Part shown: one piece after another, positions 34,743-42,975 of the stretch | How positions within the stretch are numbered: position 1 is the first letter of the stretch | Layout of the letters: each line of letters begins with the position of its first letter | NCBI GenBank assembly: GCA_016186205.1 | Contig: JACPMA010000006.1 | Span: forward strand, 34,039-98,038 | Length of the DNA stretch: 64,000 bases | Reading direction: 5' to 3' | Origin: Candidatus Peregrinibacteria bacterium | Lineage (GTDB): Bacteria > Patescibacteriota > Gracilibacteria > UBA1369 > UM-FILTER-53-11 | The notes under the pieces: generated by a model | Told to the model about the DNA's origin: nothing | The model's input: the letters and a program-made list of their open reading frames with translations, nothing else | Databases searched by the model: none | Program-made: the position numbers and the translations under genes

Positions 34743-35315
34743 ATGAAAAAAATTCTTACGTTCGCACTCATCCTCACGCTCCTCGTTCCAACACTATCTA
34801 CCGCGCAATATGCATCGCCAACACCAACGCAAGCACAACAGTTTATTGAAGAAAACACGTCTCCGGGTGTCATGACGATTAAATCTTTTAAATGGCTTCC
34901 GCAAATTTTTGAAGAGAATGGCAATAAACTACTCAAGGCAGATGTCGACTTCCATTATGAAGGGGATTTTATAACTCTCGGCGAAGATTATTATTTCAAC
35001 ATTTCTTGCCGGATGAATCGCCAAAAACGGCGCGGCGGATATAAAACGCTTTACGAAGAAGAACGCGATCTTTCTATCCTCGACGACGAAGATTTAGAAA
35101 TTGAAGGACCGAAAGATTTTGCAGTAACTTTTACCTTCACGTTCTTCCCCAGTGAATTTGAAGCAGCCAAAAAGCGCGGCGTCCTCTGCGATATCAGCCC
35201 GTCTGGAGATTATGGAAAAGGAGGCAATGGATATACTGTAACTAAATTTCCAGAAGGCATGAAAACCTACGGAATTCGCGTTCGGCCAAAGAGTGGCTCA
35301 TGGGTAGTGAAGTAA
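34743..35315 (+). CDS. Secreted protein of unknown function, paralogue B (190 aa)
   Basis: Tandem duplicate of the preceding gene, with the same secreted-domain pattern (KADVDFHYEGDF, CRMNRQKRRGGYK, GPKDFAVTFTFTFFPSEFEAAKKRGVLC). The start is taken at 34743, where a clean signal peptide (MKKILTFALILTLLVPTLSTA) begins; the frame is open 26 codons upstream. The 22 bp before the ATG (GCGCTCGCTACGCTCACG...) closely match the bases just before glmS. The 3' end overlaps convergent glyS by 18 bp. Confidence 0.8.
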   Translation: MKKILTFALILTLLVPTLSTAQYASPTPTQAQQFIEENTSPGVMTIKSFKWLPQIFEENGNKLLKADVDFHYEGDFITLGEDYYFNISCRMNRQKRRGGYKTLYEEERDLSILDDEDLEIEGPKDFAVTFTFTFFPSEFEAAKKRGVLCDISPSGDYGKGGNGYTVTKFPEGMKTYGIRVRPKSGSWVVK

Positions 35316-36689
35316 GAGCGCTGAAATCTCATCGATTTTGATACGCTCCTGTTTCATCGTGTCACGATCGCGGACCGTAACGGTTTTGTCATCAACAGTT
35401 TGAAAATCAACGGTAAAGCAAAATGGCGTTCCAAGTTCATCATGTCTTCGATACCGCTTGCCGATGGAGCCGCTCTCGTCATATTCCACAGCGAAATTCT
35501 TTTTGAGCGTTTCGAAAATTTCGCGCGCAGCAGGGCCGAGTGGATCTTTCTTCATAAGCGGTAAAATCGCCGCCTTCACAGGCGCAATATTCGGCGGAAA
35601 CCGCAGTACAACGCGCGATTCCATGCCGCCTTTTTCCGTCGGCGCCTCATCTTCATCATAGGCTTCCAAAAGTGCCACTAGCACGGTCCGATCCAAACCG
35701 AACGACGGCTCAATGCAATGCGGAATAATTTTTTCATTCGTCTCCGGATCAAGATATTCCATTTTCTCGCCGGAAAATTTTTCATGCTGCTTGAGATCGA
35801 AATCCGTGCGATACGCCAAACCGGAAAGCTCGCCCCATCCAAATGGAAATTTATATTCCGTGTCCCATGTTTCCTTTGAATAATGGGATAATTCGTCTTT
35901 CTCGTGCTGACGCCACCGAATGCGTTCTTTAGAAATTTTCAAAATTTTCTCAAAAAAATGCTCAACGTCTTTCTTCCAAGATTCATAGCGCGGCTTCCAT
36001 TCTTTTTCGCGAACAAAATATTCGATTTCCATTTGCTCAAATTCGCGCGTGCGGAATGTGAAATTCCCAGGCGTAATTTCATTGCGAAACGCCTTGCCGA
36101 TTTGCCCGATGCCAAACGGCAAACGCTTACGCGTAGTCTGCTGCACATTCTTAAAATTCACAAAAATCCCCTGCGCGGTTTCCGGCCTCAAATAGACCAT
36201 CGCCGCATCTTCTTCAATCACGCCTTGATAGGTTTTAAACATGAGATTAAAGGATCGTGCTTCTGTGAAATCACACGCGCCGCACTTAGGACACGGAACT
36301 TTGTGGGTTTTAATAAGTTCAGAAATTTGCTTGAGAGATTTTCCAGCAACCCCCTCAATGCCCAATTTTTCCTCAAGGAGTTTATCGCCGCGCACGCGTT
36401 CCTTACACTTTTTACAATCCATCAAAGGATCGGAAAAACTCGTCACATGCCCGCTTGCCTCCCAAACGCGCGGATTCATCAAAATCGATGCATCCAAACC
36501 GACCATGTCCTCCCGATCCTGCACAAAATACTTCCACCAGGCGCGCTTCACGTTATTTTTAAGTTCAACTCCATACGGCCCGTAATCCCACGTATTCGCA
36601 AGACCGCCATAAATTTCCGAACCCGGAAAAATAAATCCGCGGCGTTTGCAGAGAGAAACGAGCTTTTCCATGGTCGCTGCAGATTTCAT
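35298..36689 (-). CDS. glyS: Glycyl-tRNA synthetase (alpha2 type)
   Basis: Class II enzyme of the dimeric eukaryote/archaeon-like type rather than the alpha2beta2 bacterial type. Seen: SEIYGGLANTWDYGPYGVELK, a four-Cys insertion (CKKCKERV ... CPKCGAC) probably binding zinc, RPETAQGIFVNF, GKAFRNEITPGNFTFRTREFEQMEIEYF (motif 2) and EPSFGLDRTVLVAL (motif 3), followed by the anticodon-binding domain. 463 aa. TATAAT (36699-36704) is 9 nt before the ATG and overlaps the dtd stop. Confidence 0.96.
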   Translation of the reverse strand: MKSAATMEKLVSLCKRRGFIFPGSEIYGGLANTWDYGPYGVELKNNVKRAWWKYFVQDREDMVGLDASILMNPRVWEASGHVTSFSDPLMDCKKCKERVRGDKLLEEKLGIEGVAGKSLKQISELIKTHKVPCPKCGACDFTEARSFNLMFKTYQGVIEEDAAMVYLRPETAQGIFVNFKNVQQTTRKRLPFGIGQIGKAFRNEITPGNFTFRTREFEQMEIEYFVREKEWKPRYESWKKDVEHFFEKILKISKERIRWRQHEKDELSHYSKETWDTEYKFPFGWGELSGLAYRTDFDLKQHEKFSGEKMEYLDPETNEKIIPHCIEPSFGLDRTVLVALLEAYDEDEAPTEKGGMESRVVLRFPPNIAPVKAAILPLMKKDPLGPAAREIFETLKKNFAVEYDESGSIGKRYRRHDELGTPFCFTVDFQTVDDKTVTVRDRDTMKQERIKIDEISALLLHYP

Positions 36690-36699
36690 ACTTGAGTGA

Positions 36700-37131
36700 T
36701 TATAACATTATCGTTACCGGCCCCCAGTTCACAAGACTGATGTCCATCATGGCCCCAAACTCCCCTTCGGCAACTTTAAGACCGGTCGCTCTTGCTAGCT
36801 GAATAAATTTTTTATACATCTCATTGGCGAATTCTGGCGCAGCAGCATCAGTAAAACTCGGACGTCGTCCCTTCCGGCAGTCTGCATAAAGCGTGAATTG
36901 GGAAACGATAAGAAGCTCGCCTTTCACATCAATCAAAGACAAATTCATCTTCCCGGCTTCGTCCTCAAAAATTCTTAAATTGACGATTTTTTCAACGAGA
37001 TATTTTGCATCTTCATCAGTATCGCCCCCCTTCACGCCCAATAAAACCAAAAGTCCTTTTTGAATTTCAGCGATTTTTTTACCGCTTATGGTGACAGAAG
37101 CATTTTTCACTCTTTGTATGAGGGCTCGCAT
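36700..37131 (-). CDS. dtd: D-aminoacyl-tRNA deacylase
   Basis: Proofreads tRNAs mischarged with D-amino acids (and glycine on tRNA-Ala). The core motifs are SQFTLYA and, near the end, GPVT, which carries the chirality-checking Gly-cisPro. The residue before GPVT is Trp in an NWGPVT context where NDGPVT-like sequences are usual; it may be a lineage difference. 143 aa is full length. It lies 10 bp upstream of glyS in the same direction, a sensible pairing because both police tRNA charging. Confidence 0.95.
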   Translation of the reverse strand: MRALIQRVKNASVTISGKKIAEIQKGLLVLLGVKGGDTDEDAKYLVEKIVNLRIFEDEAGKMNLSLIDVKGELLIVSQFTLYADCRKGRRPSFTDAAAPEFANEMYKKFIQLARATGLKVAEGEFGAMMDISLVNWGPVTIML

Positions 37132-37271
37132 AACATTTTTATCTTATTTCATTTCTCTAAAATCAAAGATTATTTTTAAAATTTAGCAAGACGTTTTCTA
37201 GTGACTAATTTTTAAAATTATTGGTTAGAGTATAATTTGTATTAGTCATTCTTAATTTTTAATTCTCTTTT

Positions 37272-37487
37272 ATGTTCTTCCACCATCAAAAAACTATGTG
37301 CGGTTCCTGTGCGGCGCTCGTTCACTGGCTCAAAGGTCTTACTCTTCTTGTAATAGGTGTGATCGGTCTTCTGCAGCAATTGAATGTATTTACGGTAAGT
37401 CCGTGGGGTTGGGCATGGCCGATCATAGTATTGGTCTGGGGATTGGTAGTTTTGTTCAATGTCGGGTGCAAAGAGTGTAATAAATAA
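37272..37487 (+). CDS. Small Cys-containing membrane protein (71 aa)
   Basis: Two hydrophobic segments (about residues 14-36 and 44-64), resembling the LiaF-type transmembrane hairpin. Cys pairs flank them: CGSC before and CKEC at the very end, so both may face the same side and bind a metal or form disulfides. TATAAT at 37231-37236 gives a leader of about 30 nt. The stop codon is immediately followed by the GGGTTTA repeat. Function unknown. Confidence 0.75.
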   Translation: MFFHHQKTMCGSCAALVHWLKGLTLLVIGVIGLLQQLNVFTVSPWGWAWPIIVLVWGLVVLFNVGCKECNK

Positions 37488-37523
37488 GGTTTAGGGTTTA
37501 GGGTTTAGGGTTTAGGGTTTAGG
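37488..37523. repeat. Telomere-like GGGTTTA tandem repeat
   Basis: Five tandem units of GGTTTA/GGGTTTA with four full GGG runs and two partial ones. It fills the gap between two convergent genes and runs into the rlmN reading frame, whose last codons and TAA stop it encodes. G-rich enough to form a quadruplex on the plus strand. Confidence 0.9.
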
Positions 37524-38546
37524 ATTAATAGCTAATTGACCACAGGCTGCTGAAATATCTTGGCCGAGGGAAACGCGGACGGTAACTGGAATATCAAATG
37601 ATTCAAGAATTTCGCGGAATCCATCAATCCGCGATTTTCCTGCATTTGAAAAACCTAAATAGGTTTCATTATATGGAATAAGATTAACGTGGCATTGCTG
37701 TCCTTTGATGAGCTTTGCGAGTTCGCGCGCCAAATTTTCCGAATCATTAATATTTTTTAACATGACATATTCGTAAGAAACGCGGCGGTGGGTTTTTTGA
37801 ATATAAGCTTTGATGGCCTTGATAAGCGCGTCGAGTTTATAGGCTTTTGCAATCGGCATGAATTTTTCGCGCAGAGTTTGGTTCGGCGCATGAATACTGA
37901 TGGCGAGATTGATCTGCGTTTTTTCCTGCGCCAATTTTTCGATGCCTGGAATAACGCCGGATGTTGAAACGGTAATGTGCCGAGCGGCAATTCCAAGAAG
38001 ATCCGGATCATTCAAAATTTTTACAGATTTCATAACCTCTTCATAATTTAGAAACGGCTCGCCCATGCCCATAAAAATGACGTGGTTTACGCGGTCGCGG
38101 AGCTTATTTTTTTCGTTTTTCTTGAGCCAGTGATCAAAATACAAAACTTGGTCTGCGATTTCTTCGGCAGTCAGATTGCGTATAAATCCCATGGTACCCG
38201 TGGCGCAAAAAGCGCATTTAAGGCCGCATCCAACTTGGCTTGAAACACAAACGGAATTTCTGTTATCGCGAAAACGCATAAGCACGCCTTCAATCAATTT
38301 TCCGTCATGAAGTTTAAAAAGCGTTTTGATAGTATCGCCGGTTTGCGAAACAACTTCGCGCGCAACTTCAAAAGAAAAAATCGGAAAAACGCCTCCGAAC
38401 GATTTTTGCAAATCTCGCGGCAGCACGGAAATTTCCGTGAAATTTCTTCTTCCTTCTTTATAGAAGGCATGGAGAATTTGCTTTGCGCGAAAGGAAGGAA
38501 TTCCTTTTTCTTTGCAGTATGCAGTGATTGCTTGTTTGGAAATCAT
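37512..38546 (-). CDS. rlmN: 23S rRNA/tRNA adenine-C2 methyltransferase RlmN
   Basis: Radical-SAM enzyme methylating A2503 of 23S rRNA and A37 of some tRNAs. FeS ligands in CGLKCAFC (C107, C111, C114), the GEPFLNY block after MGMGEP, and the second catalytic Cys near the C-terminus (AACGQLA, about C335) are present. 344 aa. The terminal residues NPKP and the stop come from the GGGTTTA repeat, so the original end may have been replaced. A TATTAC hexamer (complement at 38556-38561) is 9 nt before the ATG. Confidence 0.96.
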   Translation of the reverse strand: MISKQAITAYCKEKGIPSFRAKQILHAFYKEGRRNFTEISVLPRDLQKSFGGVFPIFSFEVAREVVSQTGDTIKTLFKLHDGKLIEGVLMRFRDNRNSVCVSSQVGCGLKCAFCATGTMGFIRNLTAEEIADQVLYFDHWLKKNEKNKLRDRVNHVIFMGMGEPFLNYEEVMKSVKILNDPDLLGIAARHITVSTSGVIPGIEKLAQEKTQINLAISIHAPNQTLREKFMPIAKAYKLDALIKAIKAYIQKTHRRVSYEYVMLKNINDSENLARELAKLIKGQQCHVNLIPYNETYLGFSNAGKSRIDGFREILESFDIPVTVRVSLGQDISAACGQLAINPKP

Positions 38547-38618
38547 GACAAAAATGTAATATTGATGCTTGTTGTCATTGAACTACAACAGTTAATTTTT
38601 GCTCATTTATAGGTATAA

Positions 38619-38637
38619 AAGCTGCCTACGGCAGCTT
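38619..38637. promoter_or_regulatory. Perfect 8-bp inverted repeat between rlmN and the response regulator
   Basis: AAGCTGCC-TAC-GGCAGCTT in the 177-bp divergent gap. Two TTGACA boxes follow at 38654 and 38681. It could be an operator for the adjacent DNA-binding protein; no T-run supports a terminator. Confidence 0.4.
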
Positions 38638-38723
38638 GGGTTGTAATTGTCCTTTGACAACAAATTTAATTTGTCTAAAATTGACACCCATAGTCTGCCT
38701 ACCGATTATAACCATTTTCTTTT

Positions 38724-39413
38724 ATGGAAGCCATTATTTTGCACCTTCCCGGAAAAAGAATAGGTAAAATCATCGGAAAACTTCAAAACGAAAATATCAA
38801 AACAAAAAGCATTATTTGGACTCCTGAAAAATCGCTGAATGGAAATATCGTAAACGCCAATATGGTCCTCCTCCACCTAACTTCTCCGGAGCGGAACATT
38901 CTTTCGGCGCTTCCGGATTTGCGGAAAAAGAAATATCTTATGCCTGTGGCGGTGCTCGATGAAAGCGAAAATATGGAAACGAAAAAAATCGCTTTTGACA
39001 TGAGCGCGGACGGCTATTTTTCAAAACCGTTTTCTTATATAAAGCTTGCAACAGAATTAAAACATCTCGTTTGCAGAAAAGCGGTTCAGCATGCGCAGCG
39101 ATGGCTCAAAGCATGCAATCTCTGGCTAAATCTTGAAAATCGATTCGTGAGGCGAGAAGATCAAATTATCCCGCTTCGGAACAAAGAATTTTCACTCTTG
39201 GAATATTTTATAATCAACCGCGGGAAAATTCTCACGAGAAATTCCATTCTTGAATACGTATGGGACCGCAACGCGAATTTTGCAAGCAATACAGTGGATG
39301 TTCATGTAAACCGATTGCGCCGAAAAATCGATGATCCGTTTCACGATAAACTGATTCATACCGTGTATTGCGTGGGTTATATCTTCGATAAACGCAAGAA
39401 GTCTGGGAAATAA
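38724..39413 (+). CDS. OmpR-type regulator with degenerate receiver domain
   Basis: Residues about 130-225 form a winged-helix DNA-binding domain of OmpR/PhoB type (IIPLRNKEFSLLEYFIINRGKILTRNSILEYVWD...NTVDVHVNRLRRKID). The N-terminal receiver-like domain lacks the acidic pocket: the N-terminus reads AIILHLPGK instead of LIVDDE-like, and the phospho-acceptor site reads VLLHLTSPE, with His in place of Asp. The conserved Lys (FSKPFSY) remains. It is therefore probably phosphorylation-independent. No histidine kinase is adjacent. 229 aa. TTGACA at 38681 is paired with a weak -10. Confidence 0.87.
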   Translation: MEAIILHLPGKRIGKIIGKLQNENIKTKSIIWTPEKSLNGNIVNANMVLLHLTSPERNILSALPDLRKKKYLMPVAVLDESENMETKKIAFDMSADGYFSKPFSYIKLATELKHLVCRKAVQHAQRWLKACNLWLNLENRFVRREDQIIPLRNKEFSLLEYFIINRGKILTRNSILEYVWDRNANFASNTVDVHVNRLRRKIDDPFHDKLIHTVYCVGYIFDKRKKSGK

Positions 39414-39429
39414 TGGAGGCAAGACTGTA

Positions 39430-39458
39430 TTGACAACGTAATGACAAATTGCTATTAT
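39430..39458 (+). promoter_or_regulatory. Promoter of the relB-relE module
   Basis: TTGACA (39430-39435), 17-bp spacer, TATTAT (39453-39458). The ATG at 39457 overlaps the -10 and so cannot be transcribed as a start; the next ATG at 39466 lies 7 nt after the box. Confidence 0.8.
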
Positions 39459-39465
39459 GGACTTG

Positions 39466-39741
39466 ATGTCACAAATTCAAATTCGTATTGACGAGGAAAC
39501 AAAGAAATCTGCAAAAAAAGTGCTAGAGGGTATGGGCATCGATATGAGCACAGCTGTAAAAGTATATCTTAAACAAATAATCATACACCAAGGCATACCG
39601 TTTAAACTTGTGACTGAAAATGGCCTCACGCCAGAGGAAGAAAAATCGATCTTGAGAGCCTCAAAAGAGGCAGCAACAGGAAAAAATGTGACGAAATCCA
39701 TGAAGGCAAAAGAAGCGCTTGATTATCTAAAAAGGCTTTAA
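39466..39741 (+). CDS. relB: RelB/DinJ-family antitoxin
   Basis: 91-aa antitoxin of a type II toxin-antitoxin pair. The N-terminus (SQIQIRIDEETKKSAKKVLEGMGIDMSTAVKVYLKQII) is the ribbon-helix-helix DNA-binding fold of RelB/DinJ, which represses the operon; the C-terminal half would wrap the toxin. The start at 39466 is set by the promoter, which overlaps the earlier ATG. Three bases separate it from relE. Confidence 0.92.
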   Translation: MSQIQIRIDEETKKSAKKVLEGMGIDMSTAVKVYLKQIIIHQGIPFKLVTENGLTPEEEKSILRASKEAATGKNVTKSMKAKEALDYLKRL

Positions 39742-39744
39742 ATA

Positions 39745-40008
39745 ATGGACATCCGCTACCATAGTTATTTTTTAAAGAGATTCAAAAAACTATCTACAAA
39801 CTTAAAAGGCAAAACTATTTCGGCAATAGGAAAATTCACAAAAAATCCTCATGACCCGAGTTTACAAAACCACAAACTCAAAGGTAGTCTTGCCGGAAAA
39901 CGTGCATTTTGGGTGACAGGTGATATACGGGTGATTTTTGAAGAATTCAACGATTATATTCTTGTCATTATACTCGATGTAGGAACGCATAACCAAGTGT
40001 ATAATTAA
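39745..40008 (+). CDS. relE: RelE/YafQ-family toxin
   Basis: 87-aa mRNA interferase-type toxin: small, basic, with KRFKKLSTNLKGK helices, the central NHKLKGSLAGKRAFWVTGDIRVIFEE beta strands (typical of the RelE/YafQ core with a basic Arg/Lys active site) and a hydrophobic final strand. It cuts mRNA on the ribosome in studied members. Its final codons contain TATAAT, which serves the next gene. Confidence 0.9.
   Translation: MDIRYHSYFLKRFKKLSTNLKGKTISAIGKFTKNPHDPSLQNHKLKGSLAGKRAFWVTGDIRVIFEEFNDYILVIILDVGTHNQVYN
40000..40005 (+). promoter_or_regulatory. -10 box of pepP inside the relE end
   Basis: TATAAT formed by the last two sense codons of relE; the GTG start of the peptidase is 7 nt later. 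Confidence 0.6.
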
Positions 40009-40012
40009 CTTT

Positions 40013-41053
40013 GTGCTGCCAAAAACGATTCTCGTAGTCAATAAGACCAATATCCGATATTTAAGCGGTTTTTCCGGGACGGCTGGAGCGCTTACGATGC
40101 GCGGAAAACGCGGATGGCTTTTTACTGATGCGCGGTATCACCTTGTGGCGAAAAAAGTTTTGCCGGCCGGATTTGGACTTATTGATGTGACTGCCGGATT
40201 TGAAAAACCGTGGATGGCATTTTTGAAAAAATACCGTGTCCGGCGGCTTGGGGTCGAAGGCGGAACCATAACGCTGCGATCATGGAAACAATTTAAAAAA
40301 ATGTCAGCCGGCGTGAAATTCATAGATATCAAAGACACACTCGACCAAAAACGGGTAGTGAAAAAACCGCTTGAATTAAACTATATTAATAAAGCACAGA
40401 AAATCACTGACGTGATTTTCTGCGTACTTAAAAAATGGCTAAAACCCGGCGTGAGTGAAAAATCAATCGCTTGGAAAATCGAATCGCTCGCTCATGATTT
40501 TGGCGCGGATGATATTTCTTTTCCGCCTATTATCGGCATCAATGAACACAGCGCATCTCCTCATCATCAAAATACGGATCGTAAATTGAAACGCGGCGAC
40601 CTCATTCTTATCGACATGGGCGTGATTTTCCGCGGATATTGTTCTGACATGACGCGTGTGCTCTTTACAAACACGCCGACGGCGGAGCAGTCGGCGATTT
40701 ATCAACTTGTTTTGAAAGCGCAAGAAACAGCCATAAAAAAACTCAAAGCCGGCATAACCGGGAAACAAGCGGATCAATGGGCAAGATCCGTGATTGAAAA
40801 AGCCGGATATGGAAAAAATTTCGGCCACAGTCTTGGGCACGGTGTCGGCCTTGATATTCATGAACTTCCGAATCTTTCTCAAAAATATTCCGGCAAAATT
40901 CCTGCCGGATCTGTGGTGACTGTGGAACCTGGCGTATATTTGCTTGGAAAATTCGGCGTGAGGCTGGAAGATATGGTCGTTGTAGGCAAGTCTGGAGTCC
41001 GTAATATTACGAAAAGTCCGAAGGCTATACAAAAATGTGTCATACGAATATAA
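40013..41053 (+). CDS. pepP: Xaa-Pro aminopeptidase (M24 family)
   Basis: Removes N-terminal residues preceding proline. It has the short N-terminal creatinase-like domain (LSGFSGTAGAL...) and the pita-bread catalytic domain with all five metal ligands: D and D in LIDMGVIFRGYCSDMTRVLF, H in GHSLGHGVGLDIHE, E in VTVEPGVYL, E in GVRLEDMVVV. 346 aa. GTG start, which follows the TATAAT at 40000 by 7 nt. A terminator follows the stop codon. Confidence 0.93.
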   Translation: MLPKTILVVNKTNIRYLSGFSGTAGALTMRGKRGWLFTDARYHLVAKKVLPAGFGLIDVTAGFEKPWMAFLKKYRVRRLGVEGGTITLRSWKQFKKMSAGVKFIDIKDTLDQKRVVKKPLELNYINKAQKITDVIFCVLKKWLKPGVSEKSIAWKIESLAHDFGADDISFPPIIGINEHSASPHHQNTDRKLKRGDLILIDMGVIFRGYCSDMTRVLFTNTPTAEQSAIYQLVLKAQETAIKKLKAGITGKQADQWARSVIEKAGYGKNFGHSLGHGVGLDIHELPNLSQKYSGKIPAGSVVTVEPGVYLLGKFGVRLEDMVVVGKSGVRNITKSPKAIQKCVIRI

Positions 41054-41057
41054 TGCG

Positions 41058-41088
41058 GTGTGCCTCAATTGGCACGCTTATTTTTTTA
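41058..41088 (+). terminator. Rho-independent terminator after pepP
   Basis: Seven-bp stem GTGTGCC/GGCACGC (one G-U), six-nt loop, then TTATTTTTTT. Confidence 0.85.
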
Positions 41089-41113
41089 TGAAGCGCTCGC
41101 TTCGCTCGCGTTG

Positions 41114-42922
41114 ATGTGCGGCATAATCGCCTATAAAGGAAAACGGACAAATGCGGCGGAAATCGTCCTCAAAGGCCTCAAAAAACTGGAATATAGAGGA
41201 TATGATTCCTGGGGAGTTGCCGTACGCTCAAATCACACAAAACAGATTTCAATTTATAAACGAACTGGAAAAATCGGCGAATTAAATCTCAAAAATATAA
41301 AACTGCCCGTTGGCAATTTGGCCATGGCGCACTCGCGCTGGGCAACGCACGGGGGCGTGACGCAAAAAAACGCTCATCCGCATGCTAGTTGCGGCAATCG
41401 CATCGTCGTTATTCATAACGGCATTATTGAAAATTTCCTCGCGCTCAAAAAAGAACTTCAAAAAAAGGGACACAAATTCATTTCTGAAACAGACACCGAA
41501 GTTGCAGCACATTTGATTGAAGAATATTTGAAAGGGTTGAGGGTTGAGGGAAGAGGGTTGAGGGTCCAGAAACTTAAAGAAGCTGTACAGAAAGCCCTGA
41601 AACGCATGGAAGGGCGTTCAGCATTCCTCGTTATGAGTACTGATTGCGATGCCATTGTTGCGGCACGGCGCGGGTCTCCTCTCATTATTGGAAAAGGCCA
41701 GGACGGAGAATATTTTATTGCCTCCGATATACCGGCCTTTTTGCAGTATACAAATCGGGTGATGTATTTGGATGATAATGAAATGGTCGTACTCGACGGC
41801 GGCCATGAATTTTATAATGTGAGCGACGGGAAATCCGTGAAAAAACGCATAGTCGAAATTCATTGGAAGCCGGAACAGGCAGAAAAAGGACGATTCCCCC
41901 ACTTCATGATCAAAGAAATCATGGAGCAAAAAGAAACGATCCATCGCGCAATCAACCAAGAAGAAAAACTCATCATGCGCGTGGCGGATTCCATCAATAA
42001 AGCGTTTGGCACGTATCTTGTCGGCTGCGGAACTGCAGGAAAAGTATGCATGGCTGCGAGTTATCTTTTTTCAAAAATCGCCAAAAAACACATAAATGTC
42101 GAATTCGGTTCTGAATTTCCGAACTTCCATCATTTCATAAAAAATCGCAGCCTCCTCATCGCTGTTTCGCAGAGCGGAGAAACAGCAGACACGCTCGAAG
42201 CCATGGAAGTTGCGAGAAAAAAAGGCGCGAAGCTCATGACGATCGTCAATGTTGAAGGCTCGAGCATGGACCGCATGGCTGACCTCGCCATTCACATCAA
42301 AGCTGGTCCGGAAAAAGCAGTGGCGTCGACAAAAGCGACAACATCTCAACTCGCGATTCTCACGCTTCTTGCATATGCCTGCGCCGGAAAATTGAATGAA
42401 GGCAGAAAAGTTTTAGTTGAAGCAGCTTCCCAAATCAATGACATGTTAAATCCGCGCTATGAAAAATATATATCCATGCTCGCGCGCAAAATAAAACATG
42501 TGGAAAGCATGTATGTGATCGGCCGCGGAATGAATTTTCCAATGGCGCTTGAGTCAGCAATTAAATTGCAAGAAGTTTCATATATCCATGCGGAAGGATT
42601 TGCCGGCGGCGAACTCAAGCATGGTCCGATCGCTTTGATAAGCCAAGGAACGCCGTGCATCGTTCTCGTGGCAAACGATGAAACGCGCAGCGACGTCATT
42701 TCGAACGCCATTGAAATCAAGGCGCGCGGCGGTTTTATAATCGGCGTTGCGCCGCAGCGCGAGGAAGTTTTTGATTACTGGATCCGCGTGCCGGATGTCG
42801 GCAATGCCTCTCCGATAGTAAATATTATTCCTGTGCAGCTTTTGGCATACCAGCTGGCGGTATTGCGCAAAAATAACCCCGATATGCCGCGGAACTTGGC
42901 GAAAAGCGTGACCGTGAAATAG
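41114..42922 (+). CDS. glmS: Glutamine-fructose-6-phosphate aminotransferase
   Basis: Makes glucosamine-6-phosphate for peptidoglycan and surface sugars. The catalytic Cys must follow Met, so the start is ATG 41114 (MCGIIAYKG), 18 codons inside the longer open frame. The glutaminase domain is followed by two SIS domains (SQSGETADTLEAME, EKAVASTKATTSQL, LKHGPIALI, and the KSVTVK C-terminus). Residues about 141-151 (LRVEGRGLRVQ) come from a G-rich tandem repeat in a surface loop. The 21 bp directly before the ATG (GCGCTCGCTTCGCTCGCG...) match those before the gene at 34743. No glmS ribozyme seen. Confidence 0.96.
   Translation: MCGIIAYKGKRTNAAEIVLKGLKKLEYRGYDSWGVAVRSNHTKQISIYKRTGKIGELNLKNIKLPVGNLAMAHSRWATHGGVTQKNAHPHASCGNRIVVIHNGIIENFLALKKELQKKGHKFISETDTEVAAHLIEEYLKGLRVEGRGLRVQKLKEAVQKALKRMEGRSAFLVMSTDCDAIVAARRGSPLIIGKGQDGEYFIASDIPAFLQYTNRVMYLDDNEMVVLDGGHEFYNVSDGKSVKKRIVEIHWKPEQAEKGRFPHFMIKEIMEQKETIHRAINQEEKLIMRVADSINKAFGTYLVGCGTAGKVCMAASYLFSKIAKKHINVEFGSEFPNFHHFIKNRSLLIAVSQSGETADTLEAMEVARKKGAKLMTIVNVEGSSMDRMADLAIHIKAGPEKAVASTKATTSQLAILTLLAYACAGKLNEGRKVLVEAASQINDMLNPRYEKYISMLARKIKHVESMYVIGRGMNFPMALESAIKLQEVSYIHAEGFAGGELKHGPIALISQGTPCIVLVANDETRSDVISNAIEIKARGGFIIGVAPQREEVFDYWIRVPDVGNASPIVNIIPVQLLAYQLAVLRKNNPDMPRNLAKSVTVK
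41534..41564 (+). repeat. G-rich tandem repeat inside glmS
   Basis: Five GGG runs separated by TTGA or AAGA (GGGTTGA-type units). Satisfies the quadruplex pattern on the coding strand and is in frame. Confidence 0.85.
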
Positions 42923-42946
42923 CCTTCTTTAAAAGGGCTTTTTGTG
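42921..42946 (+). terminator. Terminator after glmS
   Basis: Short imperfect hairpin AGCC...GGCT overlapping the glmS stop, followed by TTTTTG. Confidence 0.5.
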
Positions 42947-42975
42947 GTAAAATAAAAGGAGAAATAAATATAAAT

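Noticed and set aside
35904..36695. 263-codon open frame antisense to glyS
   Set aside because: Mirror of a certain tRNA synthetase gene; composition is Phe/Arg/His-rich as expected of an antisense shadow.
37488..37523. GGGTTTA array as a true telomere or contig end
   Set aside because: It is flanked on both sides by normal genes, one reading through it, and has only about five units.
41049..41054. TATAAT as a glmS promoter
   Set aside because: A good terminator lies between this hexamer and glmS, and the hexamer overlaps the pepP stop codon.
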